DNA of 64,000 bases from Candidatus Dormiibacterota bacterium (GTDB lineage Bacteria; Chloroflexota; Dormibacteria; Aeolococcales; Aeolococcaceae). This document shows positions 24,976 through 32,993 of the stretch, one piece after another. Numbering within the stretch: position 1 is the stretch's first letter; the number at the start of each line of letters is the position of its first letter. The translations under genes were made by a program, and so were the position numbers. The DNA is taken from assembly GCA_003153505.1 (NCBI GenBank), contig PLZA01000052.1:50427-114426 (forward strand), written 5' to 3'. Under the pieces are notes generated by a model. The model did no database searches and was not told the origin of the DNA. It saw only the letters and a program-made list of their open reading frames with translations.

Positions 24976-25904
24976 CGAAGCGGCCGCAACGGCCCGCCCG
25001 CGGCCACACGGTTGCGAAGCATCCCCAATCGTTCGACGCTGAGCTCGACGACGTCGCCGGGCTGCAACCACGGGTATCGATCAGTGCCGTGCACCATGGA
25101 CAGCTCGAGAATACAGCCCGTCCCACACGTACCGGAACCGATCACGTCACCGGTCTCGACGCGCGTCCCGCGCGACGCGTAGGCGAGCATCTCGCCGAAG
25201 CTCCAGAAGATGTCCGCCAACGATGCGCGCGAGTACTCGACGCCGTTCACCGAGGCTGTCATCTCGAGGTCGTAGCTCTTGTTGCGGCGCGTGTCCTCAA
25301 GCTCATCGGGAGTCACGAACACGGGTCCGATCGACGTGGCGAAATCCTTGCCCTTCACGGGACCCATGCTCAGTTTCATCTCCCGCCGCTGGATGTCGCG
25401 AGCACTCCAGTCGTTCATGACGCAGTAGCCGGCGATGCCGCGTTGCGCGTCCTCAGGATCGAGGTCGGCGCCACCGATTCCAACCACGGCCGCGACCTCG
25501 AGTTCGTAGTCCATCTCGGCGCAGCCCGGGGGGATCGCGACGTCGGCATCAGGGCCGCAGATCGCGTAGGGGTTGCTGAAGTAGAAGACGGGCAACTCGT
25601 ACCAGTCCGGGTCCATCTCGAGCCCGCGGCGCTGGCGTGCCGTGCGCACGTGCTGCTCGAACGCGTAGAAGTCGCGCACCGTCGGCGGCCGTGGAATCGG
25701 CGCGCACACGCGCACCGCGTCGAGCTCGAAAACCTGATGCGGGTCCCGGCGGAGTTCGTCACCCTGAGCGGCAAGCCGCGTGCCGTCGTCGCCGAGCAGG
25801 CCGATCAGCGTCGTGTCCGGTGTGGAGGCGTGGATGCGGCCGTCGACGAGCAGGCCGGTGCGCTCGGCGTCGTGGTTGTTCTCGGTGAACGTCACCCAGC
25901 GCAT
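24972..25904 (-). CDS. Fumarylacetoacetate hydrolase family protein
   Basis: 310 residues with the complete FAH-type C-terminal fold: RDFYAFEQHV (substrate His region), FYFSNPYAICG, the metal-binding Glu pair in MDYELEVAAVVG, MNDWSARDIQ, KGKDFATSIGPVFV and GDVIGSGTCGTGCILEL. FAH-family enzymes cleave carbon-carbon bonds in beta-diketo acids or act as decarboxylases or hydratases. True fumarylacetoacetase would complete the homogentisate route whose dioxygenase lies at 30362-31546, but it also fits acylpyruvase-type enzymes; the two genes are in different operons. It overlaps the DinB-like gene downstream and the C39 gene upstream (13 bp). Confidence 0.75.
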   Translation of the reverse strand: MRWVTFTENNHDAERTGLLVDGRIHASTPDTTLIGLLGDDGTRLAAQGDELRRDPHQVFELDAVRVCAPIPRPPTVRDFYAFEQHVRTARQRRGLEMDPDWYELPVFYFSNPYAICGPDADVAIPPGCAEMDYELEVAAVVGIGGADLDPEDAQRGIAGYCVMNDWSARDIQRREMKLSMGPVKGKDFATSIGPVFVTPDELEDTRRNKSYDLEMTASVNGVEYSRASLADIFWSFGEMLAYASRGTRVETGDVIGSGTCGTGCILELSMVHGTDRYPWLQPGDVVELSVERLGMLRNRVAAGGPLRPLR

Positions 25905-26932
25905 TGACGCCGTCGCCTTCGCCGTCGCTCCAGGACCACGAGCAGCGCGCCGGCCGCGACGAGCACGAGCGATCCCGCAACCAGCAACGGCACCACTGCC
26001 CCCAACGGCTGCGCCGAGACGGCGGTCACGCCGGTGAGCAGGCCGAGGCTCGCGGCAGCGATACCGGCGCTGTCTTCAGCGTCGAACCCGCTGGCGATCC
26101 GCAGCCGGTTGGTCGGCACCCACGCCACCGGCGTGGCGGTGGGAGATGGTGTCGCACGAGGCGTGGTAGCAATCACGTGCCGCGCGGCCGCCGGCCGTGG
26201 GATGGCGGCGTGCGCGGTGCGCTCAATGACGATGGCCATGCTGCCGTAGATGGTGAAGGTCTTGGCGAACTGCGCCATGGTCGTGCCGTTGTACGAGCCG
26301 GTGAGCGGATCGCTGAACTCGAGGGTCCCGGCGGTGGTGTCGACGCCCATCAGCACGACCACATGGCCGGCCTCGGTCCACGGCACCACCCGCCCGTCCC
26401 ACGCCGTCCAGGTGCGCGCGGTCTGCGACGTGTAGTCGACGGTGGTCCAGACGAGCACCGGATGGCCGGCCTCAACAGCGGCGTAGAGCGCTTGAGGATT
26501 CCAGCCGGTGAGCTGTGCGGCAACGGGGACGCCGAGCGATTCCGCGACTCGGGCGACCACCGGCGCGTAGGCTCCCCACCCGGCGTATGCCGTCCAGTGC
26601 GGATTGCTCCCCGGCTCCGAGCCCATCACGTAGCCGACGAAGTCCGTGTACGGGTCGCCCCACTGCGCCGGAAGGCCGTTCGCTCCAAGCACGGGGGCAC
26701 GCGTGTCAGTGGGGAAGTGGCCCTGGACCCATTGCTGGGTGGTCCGCACGCCCACCGAACCCAGGGCGATGGTGAGCGATGTCGCCTCGCAGTCGAGCGG
26801 CATCTGCATGCGTTGCGTTCCCACCGGGAGGCGATACACGGCGGCCTCCGCCGTGGTCGGGGCGCTCGCGATCGCAACCGCACCCAACCCGAGGGCGACG
26901 GTCGCGGCGATCCCCCTCCGCGCGTGGACCAC
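25892..26932 (-). CDS. Secreted, C-terminally anchored C39-like cysteine peptidase
   Basis: 346 residues. Signal peptide (HARRGIAATVALGLGAVAI), then a Peptidase_C39_2-type papain-like domain with the catalytic Cys in PLDCEATSL, the His in AGHVVVLMGVD and an Asp in LEFSDPLTG. A Pro/Thr-rich linker follows, then a C-terminal membrane segment and a run of Arg (ERRRRRR), which is a sorting or anchoring tail. C39-like domains of this type hydrolyse peptides or bind cell-wall partners outside the membrane. It overlaps the FAH-family gene by 13 bp, an odd pairing of a surface peptidase with a cytosolic catabolic enzyme. Confidence 0.75.
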   Translation of the reverse strand: MVHARRGIAATVALGLGAVAIASAPTTAEAAVYRLPVGTQRMQMPLDCEATSLTIALGSVGVRTTQQWVQGHFPTDTRAPVLGANGLPAQWGDPYTDFVGYVMGSEPGSNPHWTAYAGWGAYAPVVARVAESLGVPVAAQLTGWNPQALYAAVEAGHPVLVWTTVDYTSQTARTWTAWDGRVVPWTEAGHVVVLMGVDTTAGTLEFSDPLTGSYNGTTMAQFAKTFTIYGSMAIVIERTAHAAIPRPAAARHVIATTPRATPSPTATPVAWVPTNRLRIASGFDAEDSAGIAAASLGLLTGVTAVSAQPLGAVVPLLVAGSLVLVAAGALLVVLERRRRRRRQCAG

Positions 26933-27002
26933 GACCTGACTCTACGGGTGCTCGCATTTGAGATGGTCGCGAGCCGGACACGACATATACTGGCCCCGGC
27001 CT

Positions 27003-27095
27003 GGGGAGGTGGCTGAGAGGCTGAAAGCGCCCGCCTGCTAAGCGGGTGAGGGATCTTAAGTCCCTCCGGGGGTTCGAATCCCCCCCTTCCCGCCA
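27003..27095 (+). tRNA. tRNA-Ser(GCU)
   Basis: 93 nt. The acceptor GGGGAGG pairs with CCTTCCC with one G-U pair, followed by G and an encoded CCA. The anticodon stem CCCGC/GCGGG encloses CTGCTAA, giving anticodon GCU. A long variable arm (GGGATCTTAAGTCCC) and T loop GTTCGAATC are present, as in serine tRNAs. No attachment-site copy or element was seen next to it. Confidence 0.95.
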
Positions 27096-27321
27096 GGCCT
27101 GTTCTCGGCAAGGTTCTCAGGATCCTCCGGCACCGGAGCAACTGCGGGAAATTGCCGCCCACCGAGGGCCTCGATCGCTCTCGGAAGCGCTTGCCACCGT
27201 CGCAACGGCCGACGAGTGCCGTTAGCCAGCAGCCGGCCGTCTGGGGTGTGTGTGAACTGTGCGCTGCACGTTGCTTCCTGCTGCACTGCGCTGAGCGGCC
27301 GTAGCGTGAAAGTCGGGGTGT

Positions 27322-27585
27322 CTAGGCCTCGACGAGGATCACCAGGGACTCAGGGATAACCCCGTCGTACTGCATGGCTGCACGCATCTCGTCGTTCTCC
27401 ATCGCGGCCATGACCTTGTCCATGTCCGCCACATCCATGACGATCGCAACGCGGTTGGGATTCTGCGGATCGATGAACTTACGGATGTTGGTGACGCCGA
27501 GCGGGCCGAAGACTTCCTCACGTTTCGGAGAGGCGAGCCAATGCTTCTGATCCTTCACATCGTGGTGAGCGACGACGGTCGTCAT
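27322..27585 (-). CDS. Small alpha/beta-barrel (Dabb-like) protein
   Basis: 87 residues from ATG 27585, which has a GAGGAG ribosome site; the longer frame upstream is not protein-like. The pattern MTTVVAHHDVKDQKHW, then NPNRVAIVMDVADMDKV, then AAMQYDGVIPESLVILVE, is that of ferredoxin-like dimeric alpha/beta-barrel proteins (the fold shared by antibiotic-biosynthesis monooxygenase-type and stress-responsive Dabb proteins). Two His near the N-terminus could bind a ligand. No substrate can be given. It stands alone between the tRNA and the MarR gene. Confidence 0.55.
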   Translation of the reverse strand: MTTVVAHHDVKDQKHWLASPKREEVFGPLGVTNIRKFIDPQNPNRVAIVMDVADMDKVMAAMENDEMRAAMQYDGVIPESLVILVEA

Positions 27586-27783
27586 GATGTCTCCTCGTAC
27601 CGTTGCGCCCGGCGAGAGCCGGGTCGGGCGCAGATCGTACTCCGCCGCCACGCGCGGCGATGCGGTGGTCGACGGATGGCTTCGAGCCAGGATGCACGCC
27701 GCACCCCCTGACCTCACGGTGTTCGATGAACTGCTGGCACCCGATTACCAAGGCGATCGTGCTGCCCAGAAAGCCTTGACGTC

Positions 27784-28266
27784 CTAATCGCGTTTGGTGC
27801 GGCTCACATATCGCGGGACGTCAGCTTCGCCGGCGTCCCCGGCGCGGAGGCTTGCGGCCAGATCTTCGAGCGCGGCGGTGAGCTGCTCGGGGGAGATGGA
27901 CCTGAGCCCGGCGACCGTCCGCTCGGCCACCGTTCGCCAGGCAGCTTTCAACTTGGGCAGGAGCGCGCGACCGGCGTCGGTCAACTCGACGATGGTCGCC
28001 CGTGCGTCCGTCGACGATGGACGGCGAACCACGAGCCCGGCAGCCTCGAGCTGACGGACGCTCAACGTGATCGTCGGTGGCTCATAGCCGCTCGAAGCGG
28101 CCAGCTGGGCCTGTGTACACGGCCCGAAGGTCTCGAGCTCGAGCAGGAGGAGCTTGTGCCCCGGATGGATACCGAACGGGGCAAGTGCCGAGACGGCGAG
28201 GGCACGGTGCCGGATGCCGATCGCGCGGATCGCCTCGTTGAGCGCGTCGGCCTCGTCGTAGTTCAC
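27784..28266 (-). CDS. MarR-family transcriptional regulator
   Basis: 160 residues with the MarR winged helix-turn-helix: PCTQAQLAASSGYEPPTITL as recognition region, then VRQLEAAGLVVRRPS, wing SSTDARATIVELTDAG, flanked by dimerisation helices at both ends. MarR dimers repress by binding palindromes and let go on ligand binding or oxidation; there is no Cys that would suggest redox sensing. The divergent neighbour at 28386 codes a small membrane protein, and two TTAGGnGCCTAA palindromes lie between them, which should be its operators. Confidence 0.85.
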   Translation of the reverse strand: MNYDEADALNEAIRAIGIRHRALAVSALAPFGIHPGHKLLLLELETFGPCTQAQLAASSGYEPPTITLSVRQLEAAGLVVRRPSSTDARATIVELTDAGRALLPKLKAAWRTVAERTVAGLRSISPEQLTAALEDLAASLRAGDAGEADVPRYVSRTKRD

Positions 28267-28292
28267 CCAGCGACCTCTTGACGGGCGGATAG

Positions 28293-28318
28293 TTAGGTGC
28301 CTAACATTAGGCGCCTAA
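28293..28318. promoter_or_regulatory. Double palindromic MarR operator
   Basis: TTAGGTGCCTAA (28293-28304) and TTAGGCGCCTAA (28307-28318) lie 2 bp apart, centre to centre 14 bp. The second is a perfect palindrome, the first differs at one base. They sit between the divergent MarR gene and the membrane protein gene. TAGG/CCTA dyads are common MarR sites, so autoregulation and control of the divergent gene are likely. Confidence 0.7.
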
Positions 28319-28385
28319 GTAAAAGTCTACCGCCTGGCACCGCAGTGGTGCGGGTGGTCGCAGTACCGAGGAAAGGAGTCGCGCC

Positions 28386-28823
28386 ATGGCCACCACCACC
28401 ATCAACCACGCTGCCAGTGCCACCGATCACACCGTCCGAAACCGTGCGCTCGGCGTCGTGGGAGCCGTGCTTGGGGCCGTGGTCGTCTGGACGATCGCCG
28501 TCCCGCTCCTGGGGGCCCATCTCTTCATTCGGTTCGGCGCGGGCGCGGCTCAGGGCATCGGGCTCGACTACGTGATCGGCATGAGCCTGGGCGCGTCGCT
28601 CGCTGGGTGGGCGTTGCTCGCCGTACTGGAGCGGCGCAGCGCTCACGGCCGCACCATCTGGACACGCATCGCCGTGGTTGTCGCGCTGGCTTCGTTGAGT
28701 CTGCCCTTCATCGCCGGGACCACGACGTCGACCAAAGCAGCACTCGCGCTGATGCATGTCGCGGTCGCCATAGTGCTCATCCCCACGCTGAGGCGCGGCC
28801 CGTCGACACGACGCCTCTCCTGA
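28386..28823 (+). CDS. DUF6069-like four-helix membrane protein
   Basis: 145 residues with four membrane segments. The pattern of R.LGVVGAVLGAVVVWTIAV, a second helix near GMSLGASLAGWALLAVLER, then TIWTRIAVVVALASLSLPF and LALMHVAVAIVLIPTL, matches the DUF6069 family of actinobacterial small membrane proteins. ATG 28386 has an AAAGGAG ribosome site. Function is unknown; its divergence from a MarR repressor with shared operators suggests induction by some small molecule. Confidence 0.7.
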   Translation: MATTTINHAASATDHTVRNRALGVVGAVLGAVVVWTIAVPLLGAHLFIRFGAGAAQGIGLDYVIGMSLGASLAGWALLAVLERRSAHGRTIWTRIAVVVALASLSLPFIAGTTTSTKAALALMHVAVAIVLIPTLRRGPSTRRLS

Positions 28824-28916
28824 CATTGCGCACGCGCATCCGAGAGCGGCGCAAATAAGATGCGGACGCTTGCTCTTCGGATCCTCGGGTGAGGCGACGC
28901 GCGCTAGGAGGTGGCG

Positions 28917-29195
28917 ATGTCTTTCTGCACAGTGGTCGAATGGGATCAGGACCTTGGTCAGGTTCTGCGCACCCTCCCCGGAAGCGACACGCAGCCTGAA
29001 GGATCGCTGGTGCGCATCTTCGGGTCGTCCGAGAAGGGCACCTACGCGATCGAGCTGTGGCACTCCGGTGAGGACGCGCGCCGATTCGCCGAAGCGAGTG
29101 CACCGGCACTCGCACAATCGTCGCTGCCGCCACCCGCGAGGGTCGCAGGATTCGAGACGTCCTCGGTGTTCATCCGCGCCGCGGAATCAGGCTGA
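28917..29195 (+). CDS. Small cytoplasmic protein, unknown
   Basis: 92 residues from ATG 28917, which is spaced correctly from AGGAGG at 28906-28911; the GTG at 28911 overlaps that ribosome site and is unlikely to be used. The sequence (SLVRIFGSSEKGTYAIELWH, then GEDARRFAEASAPAL) alternates strands and helices as in small ferredoxin-like domains, but I recognise no family. The C-terminal end overlaps the convergent aminotransferase gene by 9 bp. Confidence 0.5.
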   Translation: MSFCTVVEWDQDLGQVLRTLPGSDTQPEGSLVRIFGSSEKGTYAIELWHSGEDARRFAEASAPALAQSSLPPPARVAGFETSSVFIRAAESG

Positions 29196-30359
29196 GACTC
29201 GCTCGGCGGCAAGCTCGCCGAGCATGGACATCGCCATCTCCAGTTTCCGTCGCGGTGCGCTGAAACACAGCCGCAGATGGGAGGGCACGCCGAATGCTAT
29301 CCCGGGGGTCAGCAGCACGCGCCGCTCGGTCAGCGCATCGATGATCTCGAGCGTGTCCGGCCAGGGGCTGCGGAGCCAGAGGTAGAGACCTCCCTGCGGT
29401 TCGATCGCGTCGAGTCCGTCGGCGCGGACGCGATCCATCACCATGTCGCGGCGCTCGCGATATGGGATCGGATTGATCTCCCACGAGTCGAGATGGAGCA
29501 GCGCGCGCTGCGCCGTCGCCGGCGCGTTGACAAAGCCGAGCGCACGCAGCGCCTGGGCGAGACCGCGATGGGTCTCGGCGCTGACCAGCGACGGGTGCAG
29601 CACGAGATATCCGATGCGCTCGCCCGCAACGCCGAGATCCTTGGAGAAGGACCTCGCAAGCACGGTGTGCTCGTAGACGCTGAATGGCTCGACACGCCGG
29701 TGCGGGGGATAGGTGAGCCGGCGGTACACCTCGTCGATGATCAGCAGCACCTTGCGGTCGTGCTTGTCGTTGTGCGCCTCGAGCACCGCCGCAAGCCCGG
29801 ACAGCTCGCCGCCGTCGAGCACATGGCCGCTCGGGTTGCACGGCGAGTTGACGATCACCGCCGCGGTATGCGCGGAGAGCGCGGCGCTGATGCCGTCGAG
29901 GTCGAGACGCAGGTCGGGTCCGGTCGGCACCGGCACGAATCGTGCCGCGGCGGTTTCACAGTACAGGCGGAATTCCGGAAAGTACGGCGCGACGCCGATG
30001 ACGTCATCACCCGGGTCGACAAACGTGCGGATCGCGATTGCGATCGCAGCCGCGGCGCCCGGCGTCATCGCGATCGAATCGCTGCTGATGCCAGGGAAGT
30101 CGACGTCCTCGGCGGCGCGTTCGCGCACGTCCGCGTAGCCGAGATTCGGCATGTACCCGAACCGTCCAACGAAGCGCTCGCGGCTCGCCGCGGCGAACGC
30201 CTCAACGACGCTCTCCGGCGCCTCGAGTGGCTGGCCGATGGAGAGATCGGCGACAGTCTCCTCGCCGAACTCGGCCCGAAGCCGCTCGCCCTCCATGAAC
30301 ATGCGCCGGATCCAGCCACCATCCTGGAGTTGCGCCCGCGACCACCGGGAGATCGGCAC
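29187..30359 (-). CDS. PLP-dependent class I/II aminotransferase
   Basis: 390 residues with the fold-type I aminotransferase pattern: NLGYADVRE (substrate loop), TPGAAAAIAIAI (cofactor phosphate), VNSPCNPSGHVL (Asn contacting PLP), IIDEVYRRLTY (Asp and Tyr at the pyridine ring) and the Schiff-base Lys in RSFSKDLGVAGERIGY, with the substrate Arg in SHLRLCFS. It follows hmgA with a 2-bp gap as the last gene of a five-gene operon. An aromatic substrate (tyrosine or phenylalanine) is a fair inference from the operon, since transamination is the first step of the homogentisate route. Confidence 0.8.
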   Translation of the reverse strand: MPISRWSRAQLQDGGWIRRMFMEGERLRAEFGEETVADLSIGQPLEAPESVVEAFAAASRERFVGRFGYMPNLGYADVRERAAEDVDFPGISSDSIAMTPGAAAAIAIAIRTFVDPGDDVIGVAPYFPEFRLYCETAAARFVPVPTGPDLRLDLDGISAALSAHTAAVIVNSPCNPSGHVLDGGELSGLAAVLEAHNDKHDRKVLLIIDEVYRRLTYPPHRRVEPFSVYEHTVLARSFSKDLGVAGERIGYLVLHPSLVSAETHRGLAQALRALGFVNAPATAQRALLHLDSWEINPIPYRERRDMVMDRVRADGLDAIEPQGGLYLWLRSPWPDTLEIIDALTERRVLLTPGIAFGVPSHLRLCFSAPRRKLEMAMSMLGELAAERVSA

Positions 30360-30361
30360 GG

Positions 30362-31546
30362 TCAGGCGATGCTGGTCGTGCCGGAAACGCCGCCGGTGTG
30401 CCAGCTGAACGGGTAGTCGCGGTCGAAGATCTGGCGCGCGATCGCCGTGCGGTGCAACGGCCGGAACGTGTCGATCATGACCGCAAGCTCGTCGGTTTCG
30501 CGGGGACGGTCGAGTGACGCTTCGAGCGCACCCGGTTGTGGCCCATGCGGCAACCCGCCGACGTGATGCGTGAACGAACCCTGGCTGATGCCGCGACGGG
30601 CCGCGTAGTTGCCCTCGACGTAGTACAGCACCTCATCCGAGTCGAGGTTGCTGTGGTGATAGGGGAGGTGGATCGCGTCGGGGTCCCAGTCGAGCTTGCG
30701 CGGGACGAACGAGCAGATCACCAGGTTGGTGGCCTGGAACGTCTGATGGATCGGTGGTGGCACATGAAAACGACCCGCGCGGGGCTCGAAGTCATGAATG
30801 TTGAACGTGACCGGATAGATTGTCCCGTCCCATCCGATGACGTCGAACGGATGATGGTCGAGCACATAGCGGCTCACATGGTTGGAGCGCTTGAGCCAGA
30901 TCTCCGCCGGTCCCTGCGTGCTGCTCTCGAGTGCGTCGGGGCCGTGAAAATCCCGCTCGCTGAACGGCGCGAACTCCGTGAGCTGGCCGTTGCGTGCGCG
31001 ATAACGATCGGGCACATCGACGAGGCCGGTCACCTCCATACAGAGCAGGCGCACGTCGGCGAGGTCGTCGAAGTCGATGCGGTAGATCGTGCCGCGCGGA
31101 ATCACGATGTAGTCGTGGCGCTTGAAGATCAGGTGCCCGAACTGGCTGTGCAGCGCGCCGCTGCCCGCGTGCACGAAGAGCACCTCATCCGCCGAACCGT
31201 TGACATAGAGCACCTGCTGCGGGCTCACCGGCGCGACGAGCCCGATGTGCACGTCGTCGTTGACGAGCAGCCAACGCCTCCCGGTGATGACGTCGCCCTG
31301 CGGCGGCAGGTCGAACCCCTTGAGGTGCGCGTTGGTGTGCACCTGCTCGTGCTCGGGCGTCATGAGGTCGGCGGGACCCTCGCTGACGTCCTGCGCGCCC
31401 TCCGGCATGTTGCGGTGATAGAGGAGCGAGGAGGGTCCGCTGAAGCCCTCGCGTCCGAAGAGCTCCTCATACGCCAGGTGTCCGTCATCCGAGAAGCGCA
31501 TGTGCCGCTTGCGGGGGATGTCGCCGAGTTGCCGGTACGGTCGCAC
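30362..31546 (-). CDS. hmgA: Homogentisate 1,2-dioxygenase
   Basis: 394 residues of the HmgA cupin family. The iron ligands fit His in LPYHHSNLDSDE, the Glu of SDEVLYYVEGN, and His in GGLPHGPQPG; also present are VIGWDGTIYPVTFNI and PPPIHQTFQATNLVICSFVP. The enzyme opens the ring of homogentisate to maleylacetoacetate with O2 in the tyrosine/phenylalanine catabolic route. The length is that of the shorter actinobacterial-type enzymes. Start GTG 31546. It lies 23 bp after ridA. No 4-hydroxyphenylpyruvate dioxygenase or maleylacetoacetate isomerase is in the window; an FAH-family gene lies 4.5 kb away. Confidence 0.9.
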   Translation of the reverse strand: MRPYRQLGDIPRKRHMRFSDDGHLAYEELFGREGFSGPSSLLYHRNMPEGAQDVSEGPADLMTPEHEQVHTNAHLKGFDLPPQGDVITGRRWLLVNDDVHIGLVAPVSPQQVLYVNGSADEVLFVHAGSGALHSQFGHLIFKRHDYIVIPRGTIYRIDFDDLADVRLLCMEVTGLVDVPDRYRARNGQLTEFAPFSERDFHGPDALESSTQGPAEIWLKRSNHVSRYVLDHHPFDVIGWDGTIYPVTFNIHDFEPRAGRFHVPPPIHQTFQATNLVICSFVPRKLDWDPDAIHLPYHHSNLDSDEVLYYVEGNYAARRGISQGSFTHHVGGLPHGPQPGALEASLDRPRETDELAVMIDTFRPLHRTAIARQIFDRDYPFSWHTGGVSGTTSIA

Positions 31547-31569
31547 GCCCAGAGCCTACCGGTTCGGTG

Positions 31570-32037
31570 CTACGCCGGTGCGCCGACGACCTCGAAGATC
31601 GCCTCGAGCTCGACCGCGGCACCAAGCGGCAGCTGCGCGACGCCGATGGCGCTGCGTGCATGACGCCCACGATCGGGGCCGAGCACGGCGACGAGCAGGT
31701 CGGAGGCACCGTTGATCACCGCCGACTGCTCGGTGAATGTCGGAGCGCTCTGGACGAAGCCGGTGAGCTTGACCACCGCGATGGTGTCGAGGGTGCCGAG
31801 CGCCGCGCGCGCCGTCCCGAGCAGGTCGATGGCGGCACCTCGGGCCAAGGCGTATGCGGTGTCGGTGTCCACGTCCTCACCGACCCTGCCGGTCACCACC
31901 GCGCCGTCATGTTTGCCGAGGTGACCGGAGAGGAACAGCAGGTCGCCCGTGCGCCGAGCCGTGACATAGTTGGCGACGGGGACGGTGGTCTCCGGGATGA
32001 CGATGTGCAGCTCGGCGAGACGGTCGTCGACGCTCAC
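31570..32037 (-). CDS. RidA-family protein
   Basis: 155 residues with the YjgF/YER057c/UK114 pattern: LFLSGHLGK, VKLTGFVQSAPTF, the interior GRHARSAIGVAQLPLGAAVE with the ligand-binding Arg, and a C-terminal strand ELEAIFEV. RidA proteins hydrolyse reactive enamine/imine intermediates made by PLP enzymes; here an aminotransferase is in the same operon. The N-terminus is longer than in minimal RidA, as in the LocPGP-type subgroup. GTG 32037 is the start, 2 bp after the upstream stop. Confidence 0.8.
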   Translation of the reverse strand: MSVDDRLAELHIVIPETTVPVANYVTARRTGDLLFLSGHLGKHDGAVVTGRVGEDVDTDTAYALARGAAIDLLGTARAALGTLDTIAVVKLTGFVQSAPTFTEQSAVINGASDLLVAVLGPDRGRHARSAIGVAQLPLGAAVELEAIFEVVGAPA

Positions 32038-32039
32038 GG

Positions 32040-32921
32040 TCAGTAGTCGTGAAGGTAGTCGCAGTTGTCGGCGAAGCGCTCGGCGTCGAAGCCGAAGCCG
32101 ACCCGAACCGAATCGGTGCGGGTGATGTTGTTGCGGCTCAGCATGCGCAGCTGATCACGGGTCACCGGCGCGTGGCGCAGGAGCTTCTCCATGATGAAGG
32201 CGGGCGGCATCATCATGGGGACCGGAATGTGGACGATCTTGCGGTGCAGGCCCAGCGCGGTCTTGATCGTCCGGACGATGTCCTCGTAGCTCATCTGGTC
32301 CGGGCCGCCGATCTCGTAGACGCGGTGTGCCGGGCCCCGCTCGAGGCTGAGGACGATGCACCGGGTGACGTCACCGATCGAGATCGGCTGGAAGAGCGTC
32401 CTGCCGTCGCCGGCGACGGGGATGACCGGGTTGATCCGCATCATCCGGGTGAGCAGCGTGAAGAACCCGTCGCCGGGGCCGAAGATGAGGCCCGGACGCA
32501 GCCCGGTGTAGGGCACGCCGCTGGCGCGGACGGCCTGTTCGCCCTGCCATTTGCTCAGCAGGTACGGGTATCGCGGATCCGGATCCGCCCCGAGCGCGCC
32601 CTGGTGGACCAGGTGGCCCACCTGGGCCTGCTTTGCCGCCTCGACAACGTGCTCGGTGCCCTCGCGGTTCACCCGGTCGAAAGTCTGGCGGCCACGCTCC
32701 TGGATGATCGCCACGAGGTGGACCACCGCGTCGCAGCCTGCGAAGATCTCCGCGAGCTTCGGCGCGTTGGTGAGGTCTGTCTGGACGAAGGTGACCCGGT
32801 CGCCCTTCGGACGCCGCGTGGTCCCACGGGCCACGATGACCACCTCGTGCCCCGCGTCCTTGAGCGCGCGAACGGTGTGGATGCCGACGAAGCCGGTACC
32901 GCCGGTCACCGCAACGCGCAC
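32040..32921 (-). CDS. NAD(P)-binding epimerase-like protein (NDUFA9/atypical SDR type)
   Basis: 293 residues. The Rossmann motif VTGGTGFVGIHTVRAL is at the N-terminus, then DLTNAPKLAEIFAGCDAVVH, the partly conserved YPYLLSKWQGEQAV (YxxxK), LRPGLIFGPGDGF and FQPISIGDVTRCIVLSLE. These match the atypical SDR group related to NDUFA9 and to NmrA-like proteins. Such proteins bind NAD(P)H and often act as quinone- or redox-related accessory proteins. The next gene follows after 2 bp, so it belongs to the aromatic-catabolism operon, though its role there is unclear. Confidence 0.75.
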   Translation of the reverse strand: MRVAVTGGTGFVGIHTVRALKDAGHEVVIVARGTTRRPKGDRVTFVQTDLTNAPKLAEIFAGCDAVVHLVAIIQERGRQTFDRVNREGTEHVVEAAKQAQVGHLVHQGALGADPDPRYPYLLSKWQGEQAVRASGVPYTGLRPGLIFGPGDGFFTLLTRMMRINPVIPVAGDGRTLFQPISIGDVTRCIVLSLERGPAHRVYEIGGPDQMSYEDIVRTIKTALGLHRKIVHIPVPMMMPPAFIMEKLLRHAPVTRDQLRMLSRNNITRTDSVRVGFGFDAERFADNCDYLHDY

Positions 32922-32993
32922 GCAGTTCCTCCTCGCCGGGGTGGGACGTTCGCCCGCGAGTTTACGGGCAGGGCCGCCGCGCGTGCCCCGGGA

